A stretch of DNA of 64,000 bases from Mucilaginibacter rigui. Its GTDB lineage: Bacteria > Bacteroidota > Bacteroidia > Sphingobacteriales > Sphingobacteriaceae. Shown here in pieces: positions 44,779 to 52,910 of this stretch (position 1 is the first letter of the stretch; each line of letters begins with the position of its first letter). The notes below the pieces were generated by a model that searched no databases, was not told where the DNA came from, and saw nothing but the letters and a program-made list of their open reading frames with translations. A program made the translations under genes and the position numbers. Location of the stretch: positions 434,001-498,000 of the forward strand of contig NZ_JACWMW010000001.1 of the NCBI RefSeq assembly GCF_014773275.1. The letters are read 5' to 3'.

Positions 44779-44865
44779 AAGTTTTTTAAATATTAAAGCA
44801 AATTTTAAAGCGGTATGTTTACTGTAAAAACGCATCTTTGCGAAGGTACTAAAAATCATTCTGCA

Positions 44866-46086
44866 TTGAATTTCGCCGGGTTTATATCAAGTCGTATTAC
44901 ATTTAAAAGCAAGCGTACTTTTTCAAAGTTAATTGTGCGCATAGCCATTATTGGTATTATGCTGGGCCTTGGCGTAATGATACTTTCGCTGGCCGTTATA
45001 AAAGGGTTTAAACAAGAAATACGCGAAAAGGTTAGGGGTTTTGGCAGCGATATTCAAATTGTTAAGACCGATAATAACGTATCGTACGAAAAATCGGGGT
45101 TTGCAGATAGTGCCGCTCTTGTTAAAGATATTAAGTCGGTTAACTTGGTTGATGCCCTTTACCCCTATGCCACCAAACCAGGCATTATTAAAGCCAATAA
45201 CGAGATAGAAGGGGTAGTGTTAAAAGGCGTAGATAAAACCTACAATTGGGACTACATTAAAAAAACGCTGATATCAGGCTCGGTTATCAATTTTACCGAT
45301 ACTACCGATGTGCAACTACAGATCATGGTATCGCAAACAATTGCAGACCGACTAAAACTTAAAACCGGCGATGACGTGATCATGTATTTTGTACAAAACC
45401 CGCCGCGCAAACGCAAGCTTAAAATTGTAGGTATATTTAATATAGGGGTTGATGAGGTTGATAAAACCTTTGTAATTGGCGACCTCGCACTTATAAAACG
45501 CCTTAACGATTGGACAAAAGGAGAAATTGGTGGTTACGAAGTGAGGATAAGCGATTTTGATAAACTGAACCTTGCCGCCGATGCTATTGATAATAAGCTG
45601 CCCATCAAGCTAAAATCATATACCATTTTAGATAACTACCCAACCATTTTTGAGTGGCTGAATATGCTGGATGTGAACACAATAGTGATGCTGGTGTTGA
45701 TGATAGCCGTAGCGGTTATCAATATGATATCGGCACTGCTTATTATGATACTGGAGCGTACCGCTATGATAGGCATTTTTAAGGCAATGGGAGCGGGCAA
45801 CTGGGCCATCCAAAAGATATTTTTATATAACGCGGCTTTCCTGATAGGGGTAGGCTTATTGCTGGGTAACGCGCTTGGCCTTGGCCTGGGGTATTTTCAG
45901 CAGCAAACGCACTTCTTTAAGCTCGATCAGGCATCTTATTACATGACCTTTGTGCCTATAAAAATTGTATGGACAGATGTAATATTGCTTAACATAGGCA
46001 CACTGGTAACCTGTTTACTTGTACTTATTATACCATCAACGCTGGTTACACGCATTTCGCCGGTTAAGGCTATCCGGTTTAAATAA
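44866..46086 (+). CDS. ABC permease of the LolC/LolE (FtsX) type
   Basis: Inner-membrane permease, 406 residues from a TTG at 44866. Starting LNFAGFISSRITFKSKR gives the usual LolC/E N-terminus just before helix 1 (IAIIGIMLGLGVMILSLAVIKGFKQEI). The large periplasmic domain runs about residues 48-250, then three helices near the C-terminus (MLVLMIAVAVINMISALLIM). An ATG at 44815 would add 17 residues, but a promoter-like ATCTTTGC (44834-44841) lies within that stretch. Probably extracts lipoproteins toward the outer membrane; no LolD-like ATPase adjoins it. It diverges from the NamZ-like gene. Confidence 0.87.
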   Translation: MNFAGFISSRITFKSKRTFSKLIVRIAIIGIMLGLGVMILSLAVIKGFKQEIREKVRGFGSDIQIVKTDNNVSYEKSGFADSAALVKDIKSVNLVDALYPYATKPGIIKANNEIEGVVLKGVDKTYNWDYIKKTLISGSVINFTDTTDVQLQIMVSQTIADRLKLKTGDDVIMYFVQNPPRKRKLKIVGIFNIGVDEVDKTFVIGDLALIKRLNDWTKGEIGGYEVRISDFDKLNLAADAIDNKLPIKLKSYTILDNYPTIFEWLNMLDVNTIVMLVLMIAVAVINMISALLIMILERTAMIGIFKAMGAGNWAIQKIFLYNAAFLIGVGLLLGNALGLGLGYFQQQTHFFKLDQASYYMTFVPIKIVWTDVILLNIGTLVTCLLVLIIPSTLVTRISPVKAIRFK

Positions 46087-46254
46087 AAGCAGTGTACCCG
46101 AATGATATTATCTCGTTATGTGTCGCGCTATTTTAGTGTTTACGCCAGTTGCAATGCCACCACTTAAGTAATTACTTAAGCCATATGAGTATTTAAAAGG
46201 AATGCCTAAACCCCATAATGGGCGGGCAAGCCAAATTTTATCCGGGTATCTAAA

Positions 46255-47415
46255 TCACTTTTTTTTATACAATTCTAATAACTTCAGAATTAGATCCTTG
46301 CTTCTTAGACCCTTTGCTATAACTTTACCAGATGGGTCAATTAAAAAATTACTGGGTATAGCCCTTATTTGGTACCTTTTAATTATTTCGCTATTCCACC
46401 CTTTATCATCAATAACGTGAATAAACGCTATTGTTCCATCTTTTTCAATTGCCTTTAACCAGCTATTATGTTTTTCATCAATAGAAACACTAAGTATCAT
46501 GAAATTATTTTTATTAAAACGTTGCAAAGCTTCCTTTAAATAAGGCATTTCTTCACGACAAGGAGCGCACCAACTTGCCCACATGTCAACCAAAACGTAT
46601 TTACCTTTAAACTGAGATAAGCTTACCATTTTACCATTGCGGTTTGGTAGTGTAAAATTAGTAATATAGCTACCCAATTTTACCGCATTAACCTCGTAGT
46701 TAATACCATTGCCCGCTACAGTACTGTTCTCACACGTATTGATAAGGTTTAAGGTATAAGGGTCATCTTTGAATTTATCTTTTAAGCTCTGATATTGAGA
46801 TACTGTGAAATTATAACCGTATACTTCAATGCCGGATAATATAAATTGTAATATGGTAGGGCTATTTGTAGTAAGTCCTTTATCTACTTGATGATTAATA
46901 TTAAGATTATTAAGCGAATCCCTGATATGTTTTAATATAACGGTATCAGGCTTGCCTGTCATAACCACATCCGTATAATTATCTTTTGCCTGGGTATATG
47001 CTTTACCAAGCTTTAGGCTTTCCGTAAAGAAAATAAAAAACTCTTGTGTACGTTTTGACCCTTTATATGTAGTATTTTCGAAGATTTTATAAGGGTCTGA
47101 CAAATCGGTACTTATTGTTAGTTGCTCTCCCGGCATCAAAATCAATTTACCAAAGGGGCCTTGCTTAGAGAAGGAGAGCGAAATAGACTGCTCATTACTT
47201 TCTATTGGGACAACAATATTGACGTTTTCGTGCAGCTTTGCTCCAAGCTGCAAGGTTTTCAATAATATTTTATTTCCTTCTTTAAAGATATAAACATCTA
47301 AATTTTGTGGTATTGAGCTTTGTATGTCCAGATTTATGTTAGCCGTAGTTTTAAGCTGACCAAAAACATTAATAAAGGCTAATAACGCAAGAATAATTAA
47401 TAGAATCTTTTTCAT
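46255..47415 (-). CDS. TlpA family thiol-disulfide oxidoreductase
   Basis: 386 residues with a signal peptide (1-19, INVFGQ). Residues 20-240 form an N-terminal beta and helical region like the DUF4369-type domain found in Bacteroidetes; the thioredoxin domain starts near 245 and has the redox pair in WASWCAPCREEMPY near residue 280, then the cis-proline in IRAIPSNFLIDPSGKV. It is anchored or soluble in the periplasm and reduces or isomerises disulfides. It stands downstream of a candidate double-glycine leader peptide on the same strand, which may be a substrate or just a neighbour. Confidence 0.92.
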   Translation of the reverse strand: MKKILLIILALLAFINVFGQLKTTANINLDIQSSIPQNLDVYIFKEGNKILLKTLQLGAKLHENVNIVVPIESNEQSISLSFSKQGPFGKLILMPGEQLTISTDLSDPYKIFENTTYKGSKRTQEFFIFFTESLKLGKAYTQAKDNYTDVVMTGKPDTVILKHIRDSLNNLNINHQVDKGLTTNSPTILQFILSGIEVYGYNFTVSQYQSLKDKFKDDPYTLNLINTCENSTVAGNGINYEVNAVKLGSYITNFTLPNRNGKMVSLSQFKGKYVLVDMWASWCAPCREEMPYLKEALQRFNKNNFMILSVSIDEKHNSWLKAIEKDGTIAFIHVIDDKGWNSEIIKRYQIRAIPSNFLIDPSGKVIAKGLRSKDLILKLLELYKKK

Positions 47416-47549
47416 CCGTACATAATTTACTAATTTGAAAATGAATTTTCATTTAAATGCCCTGTGTATGATAAAATATCATGTAGGTTTCATGATTTAA
47501 CTATTATTGGCTAACTAAACCAATAATAGTTAGCTACACAAATAGTTGA

Positions 47550-47750
47550 TTAGTAACTGCAGGAAATGATAGGAAGAAGACCCTGTTGTGCCCAATAGTT
47601 TATATTTCGATTTTCGGCAGCCCCTACACTTGTGCCGCGAGTTACCCCATTAACTACATTGCCAGGGTTACTTGGAGTACCGGATAGAATTACTGCACAA
47701 TGGTAGAGATGTTGGCCACTTGCACAAGTGGCCGCTACCGTTACCGCCAC
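47550..47750 (-). pseudogene. Possible frameshifted core of a GG-leader peptide
   Basis: An open frame with a GTG start, 66 codons, reading VAVTVAATCASGQHLYHC then on to GLLPIISCSY. It has three cysteines and a Ser/Gly/Asn-rich composition like secreted small peptides. It overlaps the candidate leader frame (47668-47805) but is one base out of register with it. If one base were removed near 47746, leader and this segment would join as one 80-90 residue precursor. It may therefore be the broken 3' part of one gene, or non-coding. The rest of this 477-nt gap (47416-47892) shows nothing else. Confidence 0.35.
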
Positions 47751-47805
47751 CTGGCAATAATCCTCCCTTTACATTTTTCATTTCAAAAGTGCTGAGTTTA
47801 TCCAA
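47668..47805 (-). CDS. Candidate small double-glycine leader peptide
   Basis: A TTG start at 47803-47805 gives 45 residues beginning MDKLSTFEMKNVKGG, then LLPGGGNGSGHLCKW to a TAA. The part LSTFEMKNVKGG matches the shape of Bacteroidetes GG-type natural-product leaders (LSxxEMKxVxGG), with cleavage expected after Gly15. The tail has two cysteines. Doubts: the start codon overlaps a -7-like box TATATTTG (47803-47810), so initiation might be the ATG at 47781; and the downstream frame seems shifted. No C39 peptidase or maturase gene is in the window. It is upstream of a TlpA oxidoreductase. Confidence 0.4.
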   Translation of the reverse strand: MDKLSTFEMKNVKGGLLPGGGNGSGHLCKWPTSLPLCSNSIRYSK

Positions 47806-47892
47806 ATATAAAGGATTATAAGTGGTTTACAATATTGTAGAAACCAAGTGTGTTTTTTTACATTTATAATTATTAACCCAATTGTAAAAAAA

Positions 47893-49296
47893 TCACTTCT
47901 TATGCGTTTTAAAGCTGAACTTAAGGTTGATACCACCGGCACCAAAACGTATATCTTGAGCACCAAGGCCACCAAGCGGGTATTTTACAAATGGCTCAAC
48001 AATAAGCCTGTTGCCACCTACCGGGTAACCTACGCCGAATGAAAAATTAAGCGTTTTGCCAAAGTAAAAGTTGTTAAAGCTGTTATGGGTTGTTTGTTCT
48101 TCGTTTGTGTTTGCAGATGATGCTGTGCCATTACCATATGCATAACGGTAGGTGTAACTCTCGTCAATAAATGTACCCGAACTTAACCCTGCAGATATAT
48201 AAGCATCGCTTTTTTCGGGGTTAAACTCATATTTTATATTGATAGGTATATCAAGGCCTACAAGGCTGGCATTGTAATTTTTAAATACCGGTAAAACGGC
48301 CGAAGTTGCAAATAAAGCATCCTGCAGTTTTGCCGCTGGGGCCGAGGCAACAAACCCGCTTGCTGATGGTGATTGCGGCGGCGATGAGTTATAGCTTAAG
48401 CTGTTTTGCGCAAGTGCAACCCCTGTAGATAACTTTAAGTTTTTGCTCAGCCTAAAATCGGATGTGAAACCAGCACCTGCATTTATCTGGTTTGCGCTGC
48501 CTTCGGCATAGTTAAAATAGGTTGCCGCATAAATGCTGAAATTTACCTTTTTGCTGTTTTGCTTATCAGGATTGCTCTTTTTGGCCGGTTGGTTTAGCTT
48601 GTCTTCTGCAAACATATCGGCCATTGTCCTGGCCGGTTTTTTAGTTGTGTTATTTGCAGCAATATTATTATTTGATTGGGCCTGTCCGTTTTGCGTGGTG
48701 GCTGCTAACTGTGGCTGGTTAGCTGCATTGTTAACAAACTTTTGGCTGTCTATGCTAGGCGATAAAGTTGCAACCTGTACGGGTTTCCCGTTTTGTGCAA
48801 TATTTGGCGCGGCCGAATTTGCAATTACCTGTTGTGCTTGTGTGGCTGTATTTACATCGGCATTGGCTGCTAATGTATTAGCAGGGTTTACAGCAGGCGC
48901 GTTGTAATGTATTGGAGGTATACCCGGACTGATAAACACAGGCGCATTGTTCTTTGCAACTGCAGGCTGATCTGTTATTGCCGATGCTACGGTGTTTGGT
49001 GTATTATCTGCCGGTTTTGGCCCTTTAATTACAGGCTGTTGTTTTTTCACAGCAGGTTTTACTGCAACATTGTTTATGGTTGTAGGCTGATTATTATACC
49101 ATATACCGACCCCTAACAACACAATTATCATAGCTGCGGCACTGCTCCACCAAAGCCAGCTAACTTTATTGCGCTTCTTTTCAGCCGGGAATTTCTTCCT
49201 TAATTGTTCCCAACCGTGCTCAACACCCGGGTGTTCGTAATTATCAAACACCTCCCTGATGTGGTTAGTTAGTTTATTATCAAACTGTTCATCCAT
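47893..49296 (-). CDS. Inner-membrane-anchored protein with C-terminal beta-barrel domain (putative sigma partner)
   Basis: 467 residues in three parts. Residues 1-46 are cytosolic and charged (HIREVFDNYEHPGVEHGWEQLRKKF); a single membrane helix lies at about 47-66 (WWSSAAAMIIVLLGVGIWY); residues 70-240 are an Ala/Gln/Asn/Pro-rich linker; 245-467 are beta strands ending in an aromatic strand, like the outer-membrane beta-barrel PF13568 group. Its start overlaps the ECF sigma gene by 8 nt. By position it should be the anti-sigma or sensing partner, though no zinc anti-sigma motif is seen. How one helix and a barrel-like domain sit in two membranes is unclear; the barrel part may be periplasmic. 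Confidence 0.78.
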   Translation of the reverse strand: MDEQFDNKLTNHIREVFDNYEHPGVEHGWEQLRKKFPAEKKRNKVSWLWWSSAAAMIIVLLGVGIWYNNQPTTINNVAVKPAVKKQQPVIKGPKPADNTPNTVASAITDQPAVAKNNAPVFISPGIPPIHYNAPAVNPANTLAANADVNTATQAQQVIANSAAPNIAQNGKPVQVATLSPSIDSQKFVNNAANQPQLAATTQNGQAQSNNNIAANNTTKKPARTMADMFAEDKLNQPAKKSNPDKQNSKKVNFSIYAATYFNYAEGSANQINAGAGFTSDFRLSKNLKLSTGVALAQNSLSYNSSPPQSPSASGFVASAPAAKLQDALFATSAVLPVFKNYNASLVGLDIPINIKYEFNPEKSDAYISAGLSSGTFIDESYTYRYAYGNGTASSANTNEEQTTHNSFNNFYFGKTLNFSFGVGYPVGGNRLIVEPFVKYPLGGLGAQDIRFGAGGINLKFSFKTHKK

Positions 49297-49843
49297 GGTT
49301 TCGTGTTTCGTTTGTTAACAGGTGCCTTAATTTATCCTTCGCCCTGCTCAGATAAACCCTTGATGAACTTGCCGGCAAATTCAATATTTTGCCAATCTCA
49401 TCGTGGTTATAGCCATCTATTTCGTACATGTTAAAAATTGTAAGCTGTATGTGCGGTAATTGCTTCATCAGCTTTAAAATATCCTGTGCATTCAAACTAT
49501 CTATTGCTGTTGCATTATTGCCAACCCCATAGGCATCTTCAATATCGGTGTTGGTTTGGTGCTTTATTTCTTTACGGCGCCTGTCAATAGCGGTGTTTAC
49601 AATAATGGTGCGCAGCCATGCCCTGAAGGGTTTATCGGTATTGTAGGTGCTTATATTATTAAAAACTTTTATAAAAGCGTCATTAACAACCTCTAATGCA
49701 TCATCTTCGTTTAGGCTGTAACGCATACTTACGCCCATAGCATAGCCATAAAACTGTTTGTATAGTAATTCCTGGTGTTTTATGCTGCCCGATTTACACT
49801 TACTGACTATCTCTTCTTCAGTAACGCGGTGAAGTAAATGCAT
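49289..49843 (-). CDS. ECF-type RNA polymerase sigma factor
   Basis: 184 residues with sigma regions 2 and 4. Region 2 reads YSLNEDDALEVVNDAFIKVFNNISTYNTDKPFRAWLRTIIVNTAIDRRRK; region 4 near residue 120 has LPHIQLTIFNMYEIDGYNHDEIGKILNLPASSSRVYLSRAKDKLR, including the helix-turn-helix for the -35 element. No region 1 or 3, as expected for ECF factors. It overlaps its downstream partner gene by 8 nt, implying translational coupling. The regulon is unknown. Confidence 0.94.
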   Translation of the reverse strand: MHLLHRVTEEEIVSKCKSGSIKHQELLYKQFYGYAMGVSMRYSLNEDDALEVVNDAFIKVFNNISTYNTDKPFRAWLRTIIVNTAIDRRRKEIKHQTNTDIEDAYGVGNNATAIDSLNAQDILKLMKQLPHIQLTIFNMYEIDGYNHDEIGKILNLPASSSRVYLSRAKDKLRHLLTNETRNHG

Positions 49844-49992
49844 TAAATATTGTTAGTACTGCTCCAGTCGATTTATATATTACGCATTAAAGAGTTAAAC
49901 GCTACAGCTCTAACCAACTATTTTTGTAAAATACAAATACCCATAGCTTTAGCTATGCCAAACTACGGGTATTGTAGGTATTAAAACAATAA

Positions 49993-50418
49993 TTAATTGG
50001 TCTTTTTAAGGTCGTATTGCAAGCTTAAGGTATCACCCGATGTCCTCACCATCTGGAAAATGCTGCCGTTGTAAATAAACAAGTATTCGCCGTTAAGGTG
50101 GGTTTTTATAGGGGTGCCGGTTTTGGCTAATGTGCTGTCTACAAACAGTATCCCGTTGCCGTTAATACCATAATGGCCTTTACTGCCGGCATGTACGGTT
50201 GTTGTATCGCCCAGTACATGATACCCTTTGCCCGGTTCAATAATTACTTTTATATTGGCTTTTACAGTATCAATGGTTTGGTCTGTATTCCTGTGGATCC
50301 TTCTGAATTCACCCGAAAAAGTTCCTGACGGATCTGGCGCCGGCATACTTCCCTGGTCGTTAAAGCAACCGGCTGCAAGCATTAATAAAAGCGGCAATGC
50401 ATAAATTAATCTTTTCAT
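49993..50418 (-). CDS. Small lipoprotein, unknown function
   Basis: 141 residues with a clear lipoprotein signal: MKRLIYALPLLLMLAAGCF, lipid-bearing Cys18. The mature part is beta-rich (TFSGEFRRIHRNTDQTIDTVKANIKVII; GHYGINGNGILFVDS) and ends LSLQYDLKKTN. The shape suggests a small lipocalin-like or META-type sandwich, but I do not recognise a family. It stands alone between mazG and the sigma factor gene on the same strand. Confidence 0.75.
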   Translation of the reverse strand: MKRLIYALPLLLMLAAGCFNDQGSMPAPDPSGTFSGEFRRIHRNTDQTIDTVKANIKVIIEPGKGYHVLGDTTTVHAGSKGHYGINGNGILFVDSTLAKTGTPIKTHLNGEYLFIYNGSIFQMVRTSGDTLSLQYDLKKTN

Positions 50419-50480
50419 ATCATTTGAGGTTACAATACACTACGCAGATAATTTGAAAACGCTACAATTAAGCAATAATT

Positions 50481-51284
50481 TTAAACTTTTTTCGCTTCCT
50501 CCCAAAATACATCCATTTCGGCAAGGTTCATATCATGCAATTGCTTGCCGTGTTCCTGGGCTTTGCTCTCCAGGTATTGGAAACGTTTAATAAATTTTCG
50601 ATTAGTTTTTTCCAGGGCATCTTCAGGGTTAATGCCAATAAAACGCGCATAGTTAATTAATGAGAACAGCAGGTCGCCAAACTCGCCCTCGGCCTTATCA
50701 TGGTCTATGTCGCTCTCATTTGCAACGTTATACTCATCTTTAAACTCTTGTAATTCTTCTTCAACCTTAGCCCAAACTTGTTCCTTGTTATCCCAGTCGA
50801 ACCCAACACCACGGGCTTTCTCCTGTATGCGGGATGCTTTTACCAATGCCGGTAACGAGGCGGGTACACCCCCCAAAACAGATTTATTACCCTCTTTTAA
50901 CTTTATTTGTTCCCAATTGCGTTTTACATCATCCTCGTTATTTACCAGGGTATCACTGTAAATATGGGGGTGGCGGTTTATCAGCTTATCGCATATGCCG
51001 TTTAGTACCCCGGTAATGTTAAAGCTATCAGTCTCGGATGCTATGCGCGAATAAAACACCAGGTGAAGCATAATATCGCCCAGCTCCTTTTTTATTTCGT
51101 CCATATCGCCGCTTAATATGGCGTCAGACAGTTCGTAGGTTTCTTCAATGGTAAGGTGCCTCAGGCTTTCCAGCGTTTGCTTTTTATCCCAGGGGCAGTT
51201 TATCCGCAGGTCGTCCATGATGGTAAGCAGGCGTTCAAAAGCGCCGGATGGGGTATTCGCGGTAATGGGGGCAGTTATTGGCAT
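50481..51284 (-). CDS. mazG: Nucleoside triphosphate pyrophosphohydrolase MazG
   Basis: Hydrolyses NTPs to NMP and pyrophosphate; limits damaged nucleotides and can affect ppGpp levels. The 267-residue protein has two MazG domains. The first begins LRINCPWDKKQTLESLRHLTIEETYELSDAIL (residues 27-60) with Glu-rich metal motif EEL-type GDIMLHLVFYSRIA; the second carries EVWAKVEEELQEFKDEY and EGEFGDLLFSLINYARFIG near 205, the catalytic EExxE...ExxD motif. Length is normal. It is transcribed alone. Confidence 0.96.
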   Translation of the reverse strand: MPITAPITANTPSGAFERLLTIMDDLRINCPWDKKQTLESLRHLTIEETYELSDAILSGDMDEIKKELGDIMLHLVFYSRIASETDSFNITGVLNGICDKLINRHPHIYSDTLVNNEDDVKRNWEQIKLKEGNKSVLGGVPASLPALVKASRIQEKARGVGFDWDNKEQVWAKVEEELQEFKDEYNVANESDIDHDKAEGEFGDLLFSLINYARFIGINPEDALEKTNRKFIKRFQYLESKAQEHGKQLHDMNLAEMDVFWEEAKKV

Positions 51285-51380
51285 GCTATGTAATTATGTA
51301 TAACAAATGTAAGGTTTTCGGCGACGTTTTACGACTTTAAACCGCCCGCCAATCGCCAAAAAACGCCCTCCAAACGCCCC

Positions 51381-52082
51381 CTATAGGTTACTAACGGCCC
51401 TCAACATCTCGCGTTTGCCCGGTGCGCCCGGTGCCTTCTCAACTTTTAAACCCAATGCCTTTATTGTCCGTTTTAGGTTGCCGGTTATGGCATAGGTTAC
51501 AAATACCCCACCGGGCTTCAAAAATTTAAGGGTGTGGGTAATGGCCTCTTCGCTCCACATTTCGGGCTGATGTATGGCGGCAAAAGCATCAAAGTATATC
51601 ACATCATATTTTATGGCAGAGGCAAAATCTTCAAGTGGTGTAACGGCAACATGCAACTGTACCCGGCTGTTGAGCTGTGCGGGTGATAATAATGCTTCCC
51701 GGTAGTTTTGAAGCAAGCTTTGCCATAGCGGATCAGCCACATATTGGTCATATCCGGTTTGGGCAAGCATTGCATCTGTTAACGGGTATGCCTCAATGCC
51801 TGTGTAAATAAGGTTGATTCCCTGTTGGGTGCAAACATCGGCCGTTAAGAGGAAGTTTAGGCCGGTACCGAAACCTACCTCCAGTATAGACACTGCGCTA
51901 TTAACGGTACCACTATGCTCCAAAAAATACCCAAGCCCCGATTGTACAAATACATGCCGGCTCTCTTGCAGCGCCCCATGGCGCGAGTGGTAATTTTCGC
52001 CAACCAGCGCGTTATATATGGTGTTTGAACCATCGGATGTGGTAACAATTTGCAAGTGCGGGGCGGATTGATCTGTATCCAT
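51381..52082 (-). CDS. mnmD: tRNA 5-methylaminomethyl-2-thiouridine methyltransferase MnmD-type
   Basis: SAM-dependent methyltransferase (DUF752 family) completing the mnm5s2U modification of the tRNA wobble base. The 233-residue protein has the MnmC N-domain form without the FAD oxidase domain, hence MnmD. DGSNTIYNALVGENYHSRHGALQESRHVFVQSGL is the family opening; ILEVGFGTGLNFLLT near residue 68 binds SAM; YDVIYFDAFA near 163 and FLKPGGVFVTYAITGNLKRTI follow. It is transcribed alone, with a repeat array upstream. Confidence 0.93.
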   Translation of the reverse strand: MDTDQSAPHLQIVTTSDGSNTIYNALVGENYHSRHGALQESRHVFVQSGLGYFLEHSGTVNSAVSILEVGFGTGLNFLLTADVCTQQGINLIYTGIEAYPLTDAMLAQTGYDQYVADPLWQSLLQNYREALLSPAQLNSRVQLHVAVTPLEDFASAIKYDVIYFDAFAAIHQPEMWSEEAITHTLKFLKPGGVFVTYAITGNLKRTIKALGLKVEKAPGAPGKREMLRAVSNL

Positions 52083-52108
52083 ATGTCAAACAAACCTACA
52101 GGTTAAAA

Positions 52109-52295
52109 TTCTAAAATCTAAGTTCTAAATTCTAAAATATACTTCAAGCCTTTACTGTGGAAGAAATCATCAGGATTTAGAGTTTAGGATTTAGAGTTTA
52201 GGATTTAGAGTTTAGGATTTAGATTTTAGATTTTAGAGTTTAGAATTTAGATTTTAGATTTTAGAGTTTAGAATTTAGATTTTAGAATTTTAGAA
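52109..52295. repeat. Heptameric TTTAGAN array with an inverted arm
   Basis: From 52172, AGGATTTAGAGTTT repeats three times, then degenerates through TTTAGATTTTAGA forms to 52294, all in steps of about 7 nt. Upstream at 52109-52140 TTCTAAAATCTAAGTTCTAA is the complementary form. The whole can fold into a long AT-rich stem. Non-coding gap between mnmD and a small membrane protein gene. Confidence 0.8.
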
Positions 52296-52357
52296 GAAAA
52301 AGGTTAGGAAGCCAGAGCAATTAACCGAATCTCCGGCCTCCAAAACCAACCTTTTAA

Positions 52358-52690
52358 TTATGCCGTCATGGCCAGCAAACGGTTAAGTTTGTTGCAATAA
52401 TCGGGCAGGCTAATATGGCCTTTATCATAATCAGCAACCAGTTGGTCCAGTTGTTTTTCAACCAGGGTGCGGTCTATCTTTTCATCGCTGCAGGCCATTT
52501 TTAAAGTGTGGATCTTCTGCCGGGCCGATTTTCGCATCAACATAGGTTCTACATCTTTTGCCTCTATCATCACCTTGTTAAGTTTTTTCCTGTTTGCCTT
52601 GTCAAATTTCAGTATCAGGTACACAATAGCTGAACCCGCTACCATAAAGTAGAAAAAGTTGATTGTTGATGTTGTGAAAATTTCGTTCAT
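52358..52690 (-). CDS. Small membrane-anchored protein, unknown function
   Basis: 110 residues. Residues 10-28 form one membrane helix (INFFYFMVAGSAIVYLILKF); the rest is a charged helical cytosolic domain (RKKLNKVMIEAKDVEPMLMRKSARQKIHTLKMACSDEKI and DKGHISLPDYCNKLNRLLAM). No recognised domain. Start ATG at 52690 follows an AT-rich stretch. It diverges from the amidase gene; 220 nt lie between, holding the amidase promoter. Confidence 0.72.
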   Translation of the reverse strand: MNEIFTTSTINFFYFMVAGSAIVYLILKFDKANRKKLNKVMIEAKDVEPMLMRKSARQKIHTLKMACSDEKIDRTLVEKQLDQLVADYDKGHISLPDYCNKLNRLLAMTA

Positions 52691-52898
52691 ATAAATTATC
52701 CCCCTCTTTATTCAATTTATAGTGACAAGTTGCCCGGTTTAATTATTACGCAGATACCGCCGCCCGGGTTGCGCTTTTTTTAAATTCGATACTAAAGAGT
52801 ATAACCCAAGGGGTAAGATTTTTAAAAAAAATTATTGATGTGCATAAAAATGAGGTATAAACATTATCAGCAGGTTATGTTTTCCATAACAATCCGCC

Positions 52899-52906
52899 TA
52901 CCTTTG
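52899..52906 (+). promoter_or_regulatory. -7 box directly before the amidase gene
   Basis: TACCTTTG, exact TAnnTTTG match, ending 4 nt before the ATG at 52911, which predicts a leaderless or nearly leaderless mRNA. Confidence 0.55.
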
Positions 52907-52910
52907 TGCC

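Noticed and set aside
44815..44865. Upstream ATG for the LolC/E-like permease
   Set aside because: Adds 17 residues without family match, and a promoter-like ATCTTTGC lies inside; kept as an alternative only.
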